In this document: in pieces, positions 17,847-27,600 of the stretch
Layout: each line of letters begins with the position of its first letter
Numbering within the stretch: the stretch's first letter is position 1
Source of the DNA: an uncultured Lachnospiraceae bacterium
GTDB taxonomy: Bacteria; Bacillota; Clostridia; Lachnospirales; Lachnospiraceae
Length of the DNA stretch: 64,000 nucleotides
NCBI GenBank assembly: GCA_910577675.1
Contig: CAJTOR010000017.1
Location: 11,824 to 75,823, forward strand
Reading direction: 5' to 3'
Program-made: the position numbers and the translations under genes
The notes under the pieces: model-generated
Seen by the model: the letters and a program-made list of their open reading frames with translations, nothing else
The model's database searches: none
Told to the model about the DNA's origin: nothing

Positions 17847-18974
17847 ATGTCTGCTGTACTTACGCTCTCACAGGGAGCAAAAATGGAATTCACGGTGATT
17901 TCAAATATCTTTATCGACCGCTACATGCCGCAGGCGAACGGTTCCTATGTCAAGGTCTACCTTTACCTGCTGCGCCTGGTGGGTGACCCATCATACAACG
18001 GCACCCTCTCATCGGTCGCAGACCGCCTCGAGGAAACCGAAAAGGATATTGAGCGGGCTTTAAAATACTGGGAAAAATTGGGTCTTCTGCGCCTTACAAG
18101 AAACCAGACGCAAGACATCACGGATATTGCCTTTCTACCTTTGGAAGGGGATTTTGATACTATAGAGAAGGAAACCGCACCATGCAAGGAAGACACCTCC
18201 CCGCAGGAAGATAGTGCGGCTCCAAAAAAGACTGCTCCACCCGCTTCGCAGAGCCGTTTTGAGAAGCCGGATTACTCGGATGCACAGATTACAGCCCTCA
18301 CCTCCTTAGACGAGGTAAAATGGCTGATGACGCGCCTTGAACAAACCCTTGGCCGCCTGTTAAAACCCGCTGATTTACAGACTCTTTTATTTCTGTACGA
18401 AAGCATTGGCTTCCCGGCAGAACTAATCGCCTACCTTTATGAATATTGTGCATCCAAAAATAAAAAAGCACCTTCCTACATTGAGGCGGTTGGAATCGCC
18501 TGGGCACAGTCCGGCGTGGATACTATAGAGAAAGCGGAAACGGAAACTGCCACATACCGGCAGAGCTACAGTGTCGTCAACCGTGCGTTCGGCTTAAACC
18601 GCGCGCCAGGCAGCATCGAAATGAAATATATCCACCGCTGGACGGAAACCTTTGGCTTTGACAACTCCATTATCGAGGAAGCCTGCAACCGCACCATGCT
18701 CTCCGCCTCAAAACCGGATTTCAAATATGCGGACAAAATCCTCACCCGCTGGCACACAGCGGGCATCAAGAAAAAGGCGGATATCGCCGTCCTCGACTCC
18801 GAATTCGCGCGCAAGAACGCGGCGGCAAATTCGCGGGCAAAGGAAGAACTGCCCCGCAGCACAGCACCTGCGCCAAACCGTTTCGGTGCCTTCCCACAGC
18901 GAAAATACACAGCCTCCGACTATTCCGCGATGGAGGGGATGCTTCTAAGAAAGGACAGCACACATGCCAATTAA
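17847..18974 (+). CDS. DnaD-type primosome protein
   Basis: A 375-residue protein of the DnaD/DnaB family that helps load replicative helicase at the origin and restarting forks. The N-terminal winged helix is recognisable (NIFIDRYMPQANGSYVKVYL, SVADRLEETEKDIERALKYW). After an acidic/Pro linker (about 110-150) come two DnaD C-terminal helical domains (LLFLYESIGFPAELIAYLYE, KAPSYIEAVGIAWAQSGVDT, and again IHRWTETFGFDNSIIEEACN). The start has AAGGAGGAA. The stop overlaps the helicase-loader start by 11 nt, so the two form an operon. The DnaA boxes upstream suggest replication-linked control. Confidence 0.88.
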   Translation: MSAVLTLSQGAKMEFTVISNIFIDRYMPQANGSYVKVYLYLLRLVGDPSYNGTLSSVADRLEETEKDIERALKYWEKLGLLRLTRNQTQDITDIAFLPLEGDFDTIEKETAPCKEDTSPQEDSAAPKKTAPPASQSRFEKPDYSDAQITALTSLDEVKWLMTRLEQTLGRLLKPADLQTLLFLYESIGFPAELIAYLYEYCASKNKKAPSYIEAVGIAWAQSGVDTIEKAETETATYRQSYSVVNRAFGLNRAPGSIEMKYIHRWTETFGFDNSIIEEACNRTMLSASKPDFKYADKILTRWHTAGIKKKADIAVLDSEFARKNAAANSRAKEELPRSTAPAPNRFGAFPQRKYTASDYSAMEGMLLRKDSTHAN

Positions 18975-19974
18975 GAACCATCAATATAATTCCATACTGC
19001 GCGAATATGACGCAAGGCGCTTAAAAAGCCACCGGGAAACAATGGCGCGCCGCGAAAAACTCTACCGGGAAATCCCGCGCTTAAAAGAGCTTGATGACGA
19101 GATTGCACACGGCAGCGTGCGCAGTGCAAAACTCTCCTTAGCGGGCGATGCCACTGCGCTTTTATCCCTCCGGCAAAAAAATGAGGCGCTTTCCGCCGAA
19201 AAGAAAGCACTGGTTGCCGCGCACGGATATCCCGCCGACTACCTAGAACCAAAGTACCTCTGCGCGGACTGCTCGGATACCGGCTTTATCGGACGCGAAA
19301 AATGCCATTGTTTCCGCCAGGCAATCGTGGATCTGCTTTACTCGCAGGCAAATGTCCGCCAGGCGATTGGAAGAGAGAATTTTGATAACTTTTCCTACAA
19401 TTACTACTCAGACGATTACATAGATGAAACAGTACATATGACACCACTTGAAAACATCCACTGTGTTGTTGCGGGTGCAAAAAAATTTATCGCGGAGTTT
19501 GATACTGCGCCGGGCAACCTTCTGATTTACGGCAATACGGGTGTTGGCAAAACATTCCTTACAAACTGCATTGCGCGCGAGTTAATCATGACCGGGCACA
19601 CGGTTATCTACCTGACCGCTTTCGAGCTTTTTGACATATTGGAGCGACGCAAATTTTCCCGCCCGGATAATGGTGAGGACGAAGAATACAGCGAGGCAGC
19701 CAATCAGTTCGCCCATATCCGCGACTGCGACCTGCTTATTATTGATGACCTGGGAACGGAGCTTAACAATGCCTTTATTTCCTCCCAGCTCTACCAGTGC
19801 ATAAACGAGCGGCTGCTGGGCAGGAGAGCCACAATTATCTCGACTAATCTCTCGTTTGAGCAGTTGAAAAACAATTACAGCGAGCGCATTTTTTCCCGTA
19901 TCACCGGAAGTTATACATTCCTAAAAATTGTCGGTGAGGATATCCGTATTCGCAAAAAGCTTTCATTAACATAG
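18964..19974 (+). CDS. Helicase loader ATPase (DnaI/DnaC type)
   Basis: A 336-residue AAA+ protein. The N-terminal helical part (1-90) is followed by a zinc cluster, CADCSDTGFIGREKCHC, as in B. subtilis DnaI. The ATPase core has Walker A YGNTGVGKT, Walker B LLIIDDLGTE, sensor ATIISTNLS and an arginine-finger region YSERIFSRI. It probably loads DnaB/DnaC helicase together with the DnaD-type protein encoded just upstream and overlapping it. ATP-binding residues look intact. Confidence 0.9.
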   Translation: MPIKNHQYNSILREYDARRLKSHRETMARREKLYREIPRLKELDDEIAHGSVRSAKLSLAGDATALLSLRQKNEALSAEKKALVAAHGYPADYLEPKYLCADCSDTGFIGREKCHCFRQAIVDLLYSQANVRQAIGRENFDNFSYNYYSDDYIDETVHMTPLENIHCVVAGAKKFIAEFDTAPGNLLIYGNTGVGKTFLTNCIARELIMTGHTVIYLTAFELFDILERRKFSRPDNGEDEEYSEAANQFAHIRDCDLLIIDDLGTELNNAFISSQLYQCINERLLGRRATIISTNLSFEQLKNNYSERIFSRITGSYTFLKIVGEDIRIRKKLSLT

Positions 19975-20099
19975 CCCACCAACCGCTTATCCGGAAAATA
20001 ATAAGTCATTTCAGCCCTGTAAAAATTCCGGAAAAAATGACAGTACCCGCCGCCCGGATATGCATTTTTCACAATTTGCGCTTTCCTCCCCTTTTTCCC

Positions 20100-20128
20100 T
20101 TGAAGGGAATCGGTGGAAATGCTATAAT
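20100..20128 (+). promoter_or_regulatory. Promoter for prs
   Basis: TTGAAG (20100-20105), 17 bases, TATAAT (20123-20128). The start site would be near 20135, about 60 nt before the prs ATG at 20196. Confidence 0.7.
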
Positions 20129-20195
20129 AAGCACGGATGTTCATGTCAGGAGCCTGGCAAGCACCAGGCACAAATTCACTTTGGAGGATCATATC

Positions 20196-21380
20196 ATGCC
20201 ACAGGAAAAGTATTCAGGAACCATCCCAGTCGGCACCTTAGGTATCGTGGCGCTGGAAAGCTCCCGCACACTCGGACAGAAGGTCAACGATTACATTGTG
20301 CAGTGGAGAAGGGAACGGGAACATGAGCACGCATCAACCATCGCGTTCACAGGTTACGAGCGGGAAAATTACCTGATTAAGGCGCAGTGTCCCCGCTTTG
20401 GTACCGGGGAAGCGAAAGCAATCATCAAGGAGAGTGTACGTGGTGACGACCTCTATCTGTTGGTGGATGTCTGCAATTACAGTTTGACCTACACTGTCTG
20501 CGGACAGCTAAACCACATGTCCCCGGACGACCATTTCCAGGATCTGAAACGCATTATCGCCGCCCTCAACGGAAAGGCGCGCCGGATCACGGTCATCATG
20601 CCGTTCCTGTACGAGAGCCGCCAGCACAAGAGAAGCACGAGGGAATCCCTCGACTGTGCGCTCGCACTTCAGGAACTTGCAAACATGGGTGTGGAAAACA
20701 TTATTACCTTTGACGCACACGACCCACGCGTACAGAATGCGATCCCGCTAAAGAGTTTTGAAACAATTATGCCGACCTACCAGTTTATCAAGGCGCTTTT
20801 AAACAATGTTGCCGACTTAACGATCGATGCCGACCATATGATGGTTATCAGCCCGGATGAGGGAGCGATGGGAAGAGCTGTCTACTTTGCGACCATGCTT
20901 GGGCTTGATATGGGTATGTTCTACAAACGCCGTGATTACTCCAAGATCGTGGACGGGCGCAACCCGATTATCGCACATGAATTCCTCGGCAAAAATGTGG
21001 AAGGAAAAGATGTGGTCATCCTTGATGATATGATCTCCTCCGGCGAAAGTGTAATCGACGTTGCACAGGAATTGAAAAAACGGAAAGCAAGGCGCATTTT
21101 CCTCTGTTCAACCTTCGGTCTGTTTACAAACGGGCTTGAAAAATTTGACGAAGCATATGAACAGGGACTCTTTGACCGCCTGATTACAACAAATCTTATA
21201 TATCAGCCGGACGAGCTTTTGGCGCGCGAATATTACCTGACAGCGGATATGAGCAAATATATCGCGAAGCTGATCGATGCATTAAATCATGACGCTTCCA
21301 TCAGTGAATTTTTAAACCAGACCGGCAGAATCCAGGCATTTGTGCAAAAATACAGAGAAACACAGAAGAAATCCCTGTAA
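20196..21380 (+). CDS. prs: Ribose-phosphate pyrophosphokinase (PRPP synthetase), long clostridial form
   Basis: A 394-residue enzyme making PRPP from ribose 5-phosphate and ATP. The ATG at 20196 follows TTTGGAGGATC. Visible motifs are YESRQHKRSTRESLDCALAL, ITFDAHDPRVQNAIP (the catalytic His region), MVISPDEGAMGRAVYFATML, and the PRPP-binding loop VVILDDMISSGESVIDVA. The family norm is about 315 residues; this version carries an N-terminal extension of about 60 residues and other insertions, as in many Clostridia. An in-frame start at 20037 is possible but overlaps the promoter, so it is rejected. The gene stands alone. Confidence 0.93.
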   Translation: MPQEKYSGTIPVGTLGIVALESSRTLGQKVNDYIVQWRREREHEHASTIAFTGYERENYLIKAQCPRFGTGEAKAIIKESVRGDDLYLLVDVCNYSLTYTVCGQLNHMSPDDHFQDLKRIIAALNGKARRITVIMPFLYESRQHKRSTRESLDCALALQELANMGVENIITFDAHDPRVQNAIPLKSFETIMPTYQFIKALLNNVADLTIDADHMMVISPDEGAMGRAVYFATMLGLDMGMFYKRRDYSKIVDGRNPIIAHEFLGKNVEGKDVVILDDMISSGESVIDVAQELKKRKARRIFLCSTFGLFTNGLEKFDEAYEQGLFDRLITTNLIYQPDELLAREYYLTADMSKYIAKLIDALNHDASISEFLNQTGRIQAFVQKYRETQKKSL

Positions 21381-21418
21381 CAGCACAGGGAACCCAAACC
21401 TAAAAAAGGATGAAACAG

Positions 21419-21488
21419 ATAAAAGCCCCCGGAGAAGGGGCTGTTGCAATAACATTCTCTTGTAACAGCCTTTTCCCTGGGGGTTTTA
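21419..21488 (+). terminator. Imperfect hairpin downstream of prs
   Basis: AAAAGCCCCCGG-AGAAGGGGCTGTT and AACAGCCTTTTCC-CTGGGGGTTTT pair with a few mismatches around a loop, ending in TTTTA. It is probably the prs terminator. The inner GGGGCTGTTGCAA words resemble the ends of the element at 30849-30949, so it may derive from a mobile repeat. Confidence 0.55.
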
Positions 21489-21564
21489 CATATCGACTTG
21501 CACATAACTAAAAGCTGGTCAAACCAGGAACTCCATAATACTCTACTTCTATCTGCAGTATTGA

Positions 21565-21777
21565 CCAACAATCGAATTAAGGAGAAGTACGGAGGTTGAA
21601 CAGATCGTGGATATGATTCGCAAAAATGCGGAAGCTGCCAGCCTCACTGCAACTGAAATGGACAAAATCAGGAATGTAACAAACACCAACACTGAAATTT
21701 CTGAGGAAAGCAAGCAAATTTCTGCCAACATGGCGGATATAACAAAGCGTTTATTAAATATTGTAGAACTCCAATAA
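21565..21777 (+). pseudogene. Stub of a methyl-accepting chemotaxis protein (C-terminal end)
   Basis: An open frame without a start codon, bounded upstream by a TGA at 21562, encodes about 60 residues including EVEQIVDMIRKNAEAASLTA and NTEISEESKQISANMADITK. This heptad-rich pattern is the C-terminal coiled coil of a bacterial chemoreceptor. The rest of the receptor is missing. It is a deletion remnant with no sign of expression; a chemoreceptor gene must once have stood here. Confidence 0.65.
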
Positions 21778-21798
21778 GTAATAAATGCCCAATAATGC

Positions 21799-21828
21799 GC
21801 CCCACTGTCAAATTAGCGGGGCTTTTTT
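21799..21828 (+). terminator. Rho-independent terminator
   Basis: GCCCC (21799-21803) and GGGGC (21818-21822), then TTTTTT. It terminated the former chemoreceptor gene and now insulates the sigma factor gene. Confidence 0.75.
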
Positions 21829-21838
21829 CATTTTCTTT

Positions 21839-21875
21839 GTAACGAATCCTGTCCCAACCCTGATATATAGGTGAA
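21839..21875 (+). promoter_or_regulatory. Possible ECF-type autoregulated promoter
   Basis: TGTAACGAAT (21839-21848) followed after about 17 bases by TGATATATAGG. TGTAAC is a common -35 core for ECF sigma factors that activate their own operons; the -10 part does not match a standard sigma-A promoter. This is weak evidence. Confidence 0.35.
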
Positions 21876-21886
21876 AGGAGGCCGCC

Positions 21887-22375
21887 ATGGATAAACTGTA
21901 CCAGCAAAACGCAAGAGTAGTTTACCGCTTCCTGTATTCCGTATGCCATGATAAACAACTGGCGGAAGATCTGACACAGGAAACCTTCCTTGAAGCCTAC
22001 AAATCCATTGAGCGCTTTGACGGAAGCTGCAAAATCTCCAGTTGGCTCTGTCAGATTGCCAAGCACCTGCTCTACCGCCACTATCAGAAAACCAAGCGCG
22101 AGATCCCGGTGGCGCTTGAAGGGTCGGAGGAATTCATACCGAGGACACCCGCCCCCGACTGCAGTATAATGGCGAAACTGGAGCTTATGGAAGTCTTTAA
22201 AGATATGCAAAAACTCCCGCCAGCCATGCGCGAAGTTATCTACCTGCGCATAACCGGAGAACTGACCTTTGGCGAGATCGGGGAAATCATGGGGCGCAGC
22301 GAAAACTGGGCGCGCGTCACATTCTACCGGGGTAAAGAAATTTTATGGAAAGGACGGAAAAAGAAAAATGAATGA
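21887..22375 (+). CDS. ECF-type RNA polymerase sigma factor
   Basis: A 162-residue sigma-70 family factor with only regions 2 and 4. Region 2 reads CHDKQLAEDLTQETFLEAYK with SSWLCQIAKHLLYRHYQK. Region 4 is the helix-turn-helix LTFGEIGEIMGRSENWARV. The start has a GAAAGGAGG site. The stop overlaps the downstream anti-sigma gene by 8 nt, giving a coupled two-gene operon. It should be released by an envelope signal through that anti-sigma partner; target genes are not known. Confidence 0.92.
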   Translation: MDKLYQQNARVVYRFLYSVCHDKQLAEDLTQETFLEAYKSIERFDGSCKISSWLCQIAKHLLYRHYQKTKREIPVALEGSEEFIPRTPAPDCSIMAKLELMEVFKDMQKLPPAMREVIYLRITGELTFGEIGEIMGRSENWARVTFYRGKEILWKGRKKKNE

Positions 22376-23189
22376 GGCAAACCCAAAAGAATTAAACTGT
22401 AATGTTATCCACGACCTGCTGCCTTCCTATATTGATGGGATATGCTCTGAGGACTCAAAGGAAATCATTGAGAACCATATTTCATCCTGTGCGGACTGCG
22501 CGGAACTTATAAAGGCTCTGCGGGAATCCGAAATCATGGAAGGCAACAGGGAAATCAAGCAGATTGCCTACATGAAAAAGATAAAAAAACACACCGGAAA
22601 AAAAGAATTTTTTGGTCTGGGAATTCTTATTGCGACAATAATAATCGGCTCTAGGATATTTATGCAGCATTACGGCGCAGTACCACTGTGGCTTTATTTA
22701 ACCCTGATGCCCCTCATCCTTTTTGATGCCCACTTTATACTCGCGGATCATATCACAGAGAACAGGCATACAACGCAAAAAACCTTTCTGATACTTGCCA
22801 GCATCCTGCTTTTGTGTTTTGGTATATCCCTGGCATTTATCAGTATGCACTGGATTAAGCGCGGCAACTATCCATTTGGGATGAAAGCTTCCGAACTCGG
22901 TGGATTTTTAAATGCAGTTTACCTGACTCTTGCCCTGTGCCAACTCGCTATTTTCACCGCAGCTTCCGCGCTGACATTTAAAACCTCCAACACTCACAGC
23001 CTGGCTGTCAGCATCAGCATTATCGGGCTCTTCCTGATATTTTATACCCTGTCCATATTTGCCATTCTGTCAACCGTTGAAATGTCCACAAAATCAATAG
23101 CCAAATCCGCATACCTTCTTCTGGAGGGCGGCTGTATTACCGCGGCAACAGAATTTGTTTGGGCAAAAAGATTAAGAAAAAAAGATTAA
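22368..23189 (+). CDS. Membrane anti-sigma factor with zinc-finger (ZAS-like) domain
   Basis: A 273-residue protein. The N-terminal part has the anti-sigma zinc pattern: CNVIHDLLPSYIDG, then HISSCADC (His-x3-Cys-x2-Cys). Five hydrophobic segments follow from about residue 85 (LGILIATIIIGSRIF, LTLMPLILFDAHFIL, ILASILLLCFGISLAF, TLALCQLAIFTAASAL, IIGLFLIFYTLSIFAIL). It holds the ECF sigma factor at the membrane. I chose the ATG at 22368, which overlaps the sigma stop; an earlier in-frame ATG lies inside sigma region 4. The number of membrane segments is unusually high for an anti-sigma factor. Confidence 0.85.
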   Translation: MNEANPKELNCNVIHDLLPSYIDGICSEDSKEIIENHISSCADCAELIKALRESEIMEGNREIKQIAYMKKIKKHTGKKEFFGLGILIATIIIGSRIFMQHYGAVPLWLYLTLMPLILFDAHFILADHITENRHTTQKTFLILASILLLCFGISLAFISMHWIKRGNYPFGMKASELGGFLNAVYLTLALCQLAIFTAASALTFKTSNTHSLAVSISIIGLFLIFYTLSIFAILSTVEMSTKSIAKSAYLLLEGGCITAATEFVWAKRLRKKD

Positions 23190-23207
23190 AAAGACAATAC
23201 GCAATAT

Positions 23208-23257
23208 GGAAAACGGTAACTACACCGATTTATTCCGTGCAGTTACCGTTTTCCTTT
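23208..23257 (+). terminator. Terminator of the sigma/anti-sigma operon
   Basis: GGAAAACGGTAACT (23208-23221) and AGTTACCGTTTTCC (23241-23254) pair perfectly, followed by TTTAG. The remaining stretch 23258-23548 is AT-rich and shows no gene or clear site. Confidence 0.75.
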
Positions 23258-23548
23258 AGATAACCTTTTGCTACAGTATCATAATCACCTGATTTTTATC
23301 TTTAATTTTACTTTATTCTCCTTTTTCGTGACTGTATTTTGATTGTTTATCTGCGAAAATTAAATGGATATCCATACATTCCTTAATTTTCATGCAATTT
23401 ATGTTTCTAAGGTTTAAATTCTTTCCCATCACACAGACATCTAAAATGCAAAAATTGCAATTATATTCTTGTTATCATGGGAATGTTCTACTTTAAAAAT
23501 CAGCTCCATTTTCAATCCGAATAATGCTATATCCCATATCCGCAAGCT

Positions 23549-24622
23549 CTATTTTTTCTGCCAGGCTTTATATTTCTTTTCAAGATGTGCCACATAGGGA
23601 TCTTGCATGGCTTTTGCCGCCGCAATCCCCTTTTTGTACAGGTTCCCATACCAGCTTTTTTCTCTTTTGAGTCCTTCCCGTGCCCATTCCCACAGTTCTT
23701 TTGTTTTTTGCTCCGATGACACTCCGTTCAATTCTTTTACCTGCACATTTATGCCATCTCCCTTTTCTGCTTCTTTTAAAAGACTGCCTCCTTCCCCCCA
23801 TTCCCGCTCAAGGCAGACAATTTCAAGCGCCTCCTCGAGCAAATCATACAGACGGATTCCCCGCGTTTTTTTATCCTCCGTCATCCCGCGCACCTCATCA
23901 ATATATTCGTGCGCTTTTCCAAAATTTCCCATATCAAGGTAATGTCGGATCATATGGCTGTACGCAAGAATTATTTCATTTAATTCCCCAGCCTCTTTCG
24001 CCAAAGTCAACTGTTCCAGATAAAGAGATTCATTCTCGGCTTTTTTCCCAAGAAATGTATTAAACCGGATTAGATCCGCCCGCTTCCCCTCATCCCATAC
24101 TTCAACCGAATCCCTCCACTGCGCAACAAGGGTTTCCATCAGTGTTTTGTACTCCAGATCCTCACACATATAGATACAGTCTAATAAATCGTTGTCCGAC
24201 AGGGTTTCACTCATCACAAGCTCGGCGCTGTAACCACATGCACAGTCAAAATTAGCATTTTTAGCGCGGGAAAACAACTCATCATATTTATGCCCTGAAT
24301 TATACTTTCCAAGCAGGTAGGTCAGAATCTCAATCGTCGTGCCAATTCCCTGGAAGGAGTTTTCCTCGCGGTCTTTCAATTCCTCCAAAAACAGCCAGAC
24401 AATTGTCTGTTCATCCCCCTCCTTTTCATACAGCAGGTAATACGCCAGCCGCAAGCGCCCCGTATAATTCGCATCCTGCGTCCCATACTCCTTATCCTGA
24501 TAGGGCTTGTAACAAACATCCTCCCGGAAACCTTCCTTCAATGCAAGGTAGACTTCACGCTGCTTTGATAATTCCTTTTTAAGCAGATCAATATACAATT
24601 TTGTTCCGTTAATCTCTTCCAT
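23549..24622 (-). CDS. Uncharacterised helical-repeat protein downstream of DUF4132 protein 1
   Basis: A 357-residue protein that I do not recognise. It is almost wholly alpha-helical and charged, with TPR-like pairs (GRLRLAYYLLYEKEGDEQTI, AYSHMIRHYLDMGNFGKAHE). A cluster FDCACGY carries two cysteines. There is no signal peptide or membrane segment, so it is cytoplasmic. I chose the ATG at 24622; its ribosome site is weak (GGGAAAAT), and longer in-frame starts would overlap the DUF4132 stop. It lies 55 nt after the DUF4132 gene and is probably co-transcribed, perhaps as its binding partner. Confidence 0.7.
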   Translation of the reverse strand: MEEINGTKLYIDLLKKELSKQREVYLALKEGFREDVCYKPYQDKEYGTQDANYTGRLRLAYYLLYEKEGDEQTIVWLFLEELKDREENSFQGIGTTIEILTYLLGKYNSGHKYDELFSRAKNANFDCACGYSAELVMSETLSDNDLLDCIYMCEDLEYKTLMETLVAQWRDSVEVWDEGKRADLIRFNTFLGKKAENESLYLEQLTLAKEAGELNEIILAYSHMIRHYLDMGNFGKAHEYIDEVRGMTEDKKTRGIRLYDLLEEALEIVCLEREWGEGGSLLKEAEKGDGINVQVKELNGVSSEQKTKELWEWAREGLKREKSWYGNLYKKGIAAAKAMQDPYVAHLEKKYKAWQKK

Positions 24623-24677
24623 ATTTTCCCATTTTCTTGTTAACCTGCGGCATTCCTCTGAAATATAATGCCGCCTG

Positions 24678-27600
24678 CTACATGGTTGCCTTTGTAAGCT
24701 GCCATACAATCTCGCTGAAATACCGCGCCGGGACATCCCTTAAAAAAAGCGCCTTGTCCTTATCCGCCTCATCATACATATAGCTTCCCCGCGCAATCGT
24801 TCCCGCTTTGTAAAACCTAGCATCATAGATTGTGACATCCTCGTTAGAACCGCCCACATAACTGCCGGAAAAATGCAGTTCCACGCCAAGCCCGGTTTCC
24901 TTATCCTCACGGTAGTAAGTATAAAACCCACCGCCATCGATCACCGAACCGCGGTACCAGCCAAGTCCGGTAAGCCTGCTGCCAAGCGATAGATCATTGA
25001 TTGTCTTCTCGTCAAAACGGGTTAGCTTCTGCATCCCTTCCTCCTCTTTTGTCACCGTATAAACCGATCTTTTCAACTGTTCAAACGGCTGGGCAATCTC
25101 GTAATCCTCAAGCTGCTGCTCCCAGGTTTCCTTTTCCTCCTTCGTCAGTTCCACCGGATGAACGAGCCCGATTTTCCCGTCCTCTTTAAGTTCATACTCC
25201 TCCTCGTCCGCCGTGTTAAACGATCCATCCTCCATATAGCGGAAACTTTGCACCAGTTTGCCCTCTTCATAGACTCCCCAGATTAACCCGATTGCAAACT
25301 GGTGCATCAGCGGGTTCTTTACAAAAAGCTGCTCCCACGCAGGAATGCTCCACTCCCTCGCCGTAGAAAGTGCCATCTCAAGCCGCGCCCTCTGACTGGT
25401 CACCGTTATCTTCATCTGCTTCTTTAACTGCTTGAATTCCTCGTAAGCTGCCTTCGCAACTTCCGCGTCATCCTTCGCACCCGGTGCCGGCAGGCTTTTA
25501 AGCTTCTTTCCGCGCACCCAGTTACCCGAAAGACCACTGTTTCCATCCCCTTTTTCAGGCGCTTCCTTCGCCTCAAATACCTCGATCTCAAGTGCGGGCG
25601 TTATCGTCACAATAAATTTCCTTACACCGTAATCAAAAAAGCGCTCCATCTTATTATCAAATCCCAGGTCAGGCACAATGCGGTCAGCCAGTTCCTCCCT
25701 TGTAATACCGAGCTGCGATGCCGCAAATTCAAGTGCTGCACCCGCTGCCGCCCGCACCTGCTTAAACTTAAATTTGCGCGCAATACCATCCACAAGCAAA
25801 AGTGCCTGCGGCATCGGGCTTAAACTAAGCGCTTTCACCGCCTCGCACGCGATCGCACCCCTTGATGCCTGCGGCCATTCCTTAATATGCCGCTCCAGCT
25901 TTGCTACGATACTGCTGCCGCCATGGATTGCTGCCGCATAAAGAACCCAGCGCTTTTTTGCCTCCGCACCGGCTGCAAACCATTTATCAAACACCTCATT
26001 CACATACACCGCCAATTCATCTGCGCGCAGCGCCTCCGCCAAAAACTGTGCATTTTTACTTACACCGCAGCCGTCCGCGGAAGCATAGCACAAAAGAATT
26101 GCCTGCAAATACTCCTCATCCGCAATATCCCCCTCGACCGTATGCACCGCGGAAAATGGCGATTCATATGCCCATGAAAGACTGCGCTTCCTGCCTCCCT
26201 TATGCAGGTTCTTTACTAATTCCCCGCGCGAAACCGCGCCCTCCTTTGCAGTATCGCTGCTAAGACCCAGCGCATTCCCCAGAATCTCACGCACCTTGGC
26301 ATTCTTTTCCTTCTCCATCGCCTGCGCAAATAATTCCTTATAATCCGCACCGTCCGCCTGCCAGGTAATAAGCACCCGTATTGCAAACTCCCGCTCCGCC
26401 GCTTTTTTCGAGGCAATAAGTTCCTTTACCTCCTCCTCCCAATCCTTTCTTGCACACAAAATCCCAAATAATTCTTCTTTTACAGCTTTTGAACTATCCT
26501 GCGCATATAAAAGAATTTCCTTCTTATACTCCTGTGGATTCTGGTTCAGCAAACGAAGCCCGATCTGGCGCGAATATGCGTCCGCCGACGAAAATGCACC
26601 CACGGTTTCTTCCCGCCTCTCTTTAAGGCATCCGGTAAAATACTCCATTACCGCTTCAAGATAATCCTTCTCCATGCCGCTGTACAGTCCATCCCTTATC
26701 ATACTGACTGCCTGCGCCTGATAGTGCATTGGCAGACCTTCCTCTTCAAAATCCAGAAACAATTTTTTAACCTGCTCCTTATCCACCTGGGTTCCCCTCC
26801 CGGATTTTTGCTCTGAAATCAGGCAGCGGAAAAAATAGGATGCGCGGCGGAATGTCATATAAACTTCAGAGCGGCGGAAAAATTTTTCATCCTTAAAATT
26901 CTTGTCAAAATTATACAAAAGTGTATATTCATGCGAACCATTATAGTAATTATTTGAATTGTTACCAGGAAAATATTTAAATAAAGGATCGATCCCACTA
27001 TCTTCCCTGAGATAGGCTCTCGCCGCATCGCCGTCCGCCTGGGTATCTTTCACTGTAAAATCTGAAATAACCCTCTCCTTGTATTCTTCTTTTTTCTTTA
27101 CCAAAAGTTTTCTGTACAGCGTAGGATTTCCCTCTTCGATATACAAAAGCATCCGGTTTGCATCGTCAATCTCCGCCTTTTCCAGCACATTTAAATAACA
27201 TTGAAGATTGCTTACAACCTGCTCTTTTAAAATACCTTTAAATCCCTTCCTTATCGCCCAGCCAATATACTCCTCAGGATCTATCCCAAAAACCCGGTCA
27301 AATTTTGCGCCCACATTGCGTATATCAAGCGGTTGATCGGTACTGATTGAAAGTATGGAATCCAATGCTTCCTGGCAATTTACCGCCATACAGATACGCA
27401 CGATATTTGTCAGCTTACCGGAGAGTGTATAATTAATATATGCGGTGCCCGCAATCACCCTAAACAGCCGTCCGACTTTCTTTCCCCTAAAACTTAAAAA
27501 CTGTTCTGCAATCTTGCCGGAATCAATGGAATCAAGGAGTTCCTTTTTCTTTTCCTCCTCCATATGTTTGTCGCAAAAATCGCAAAGCGCCTCTGCAAGT

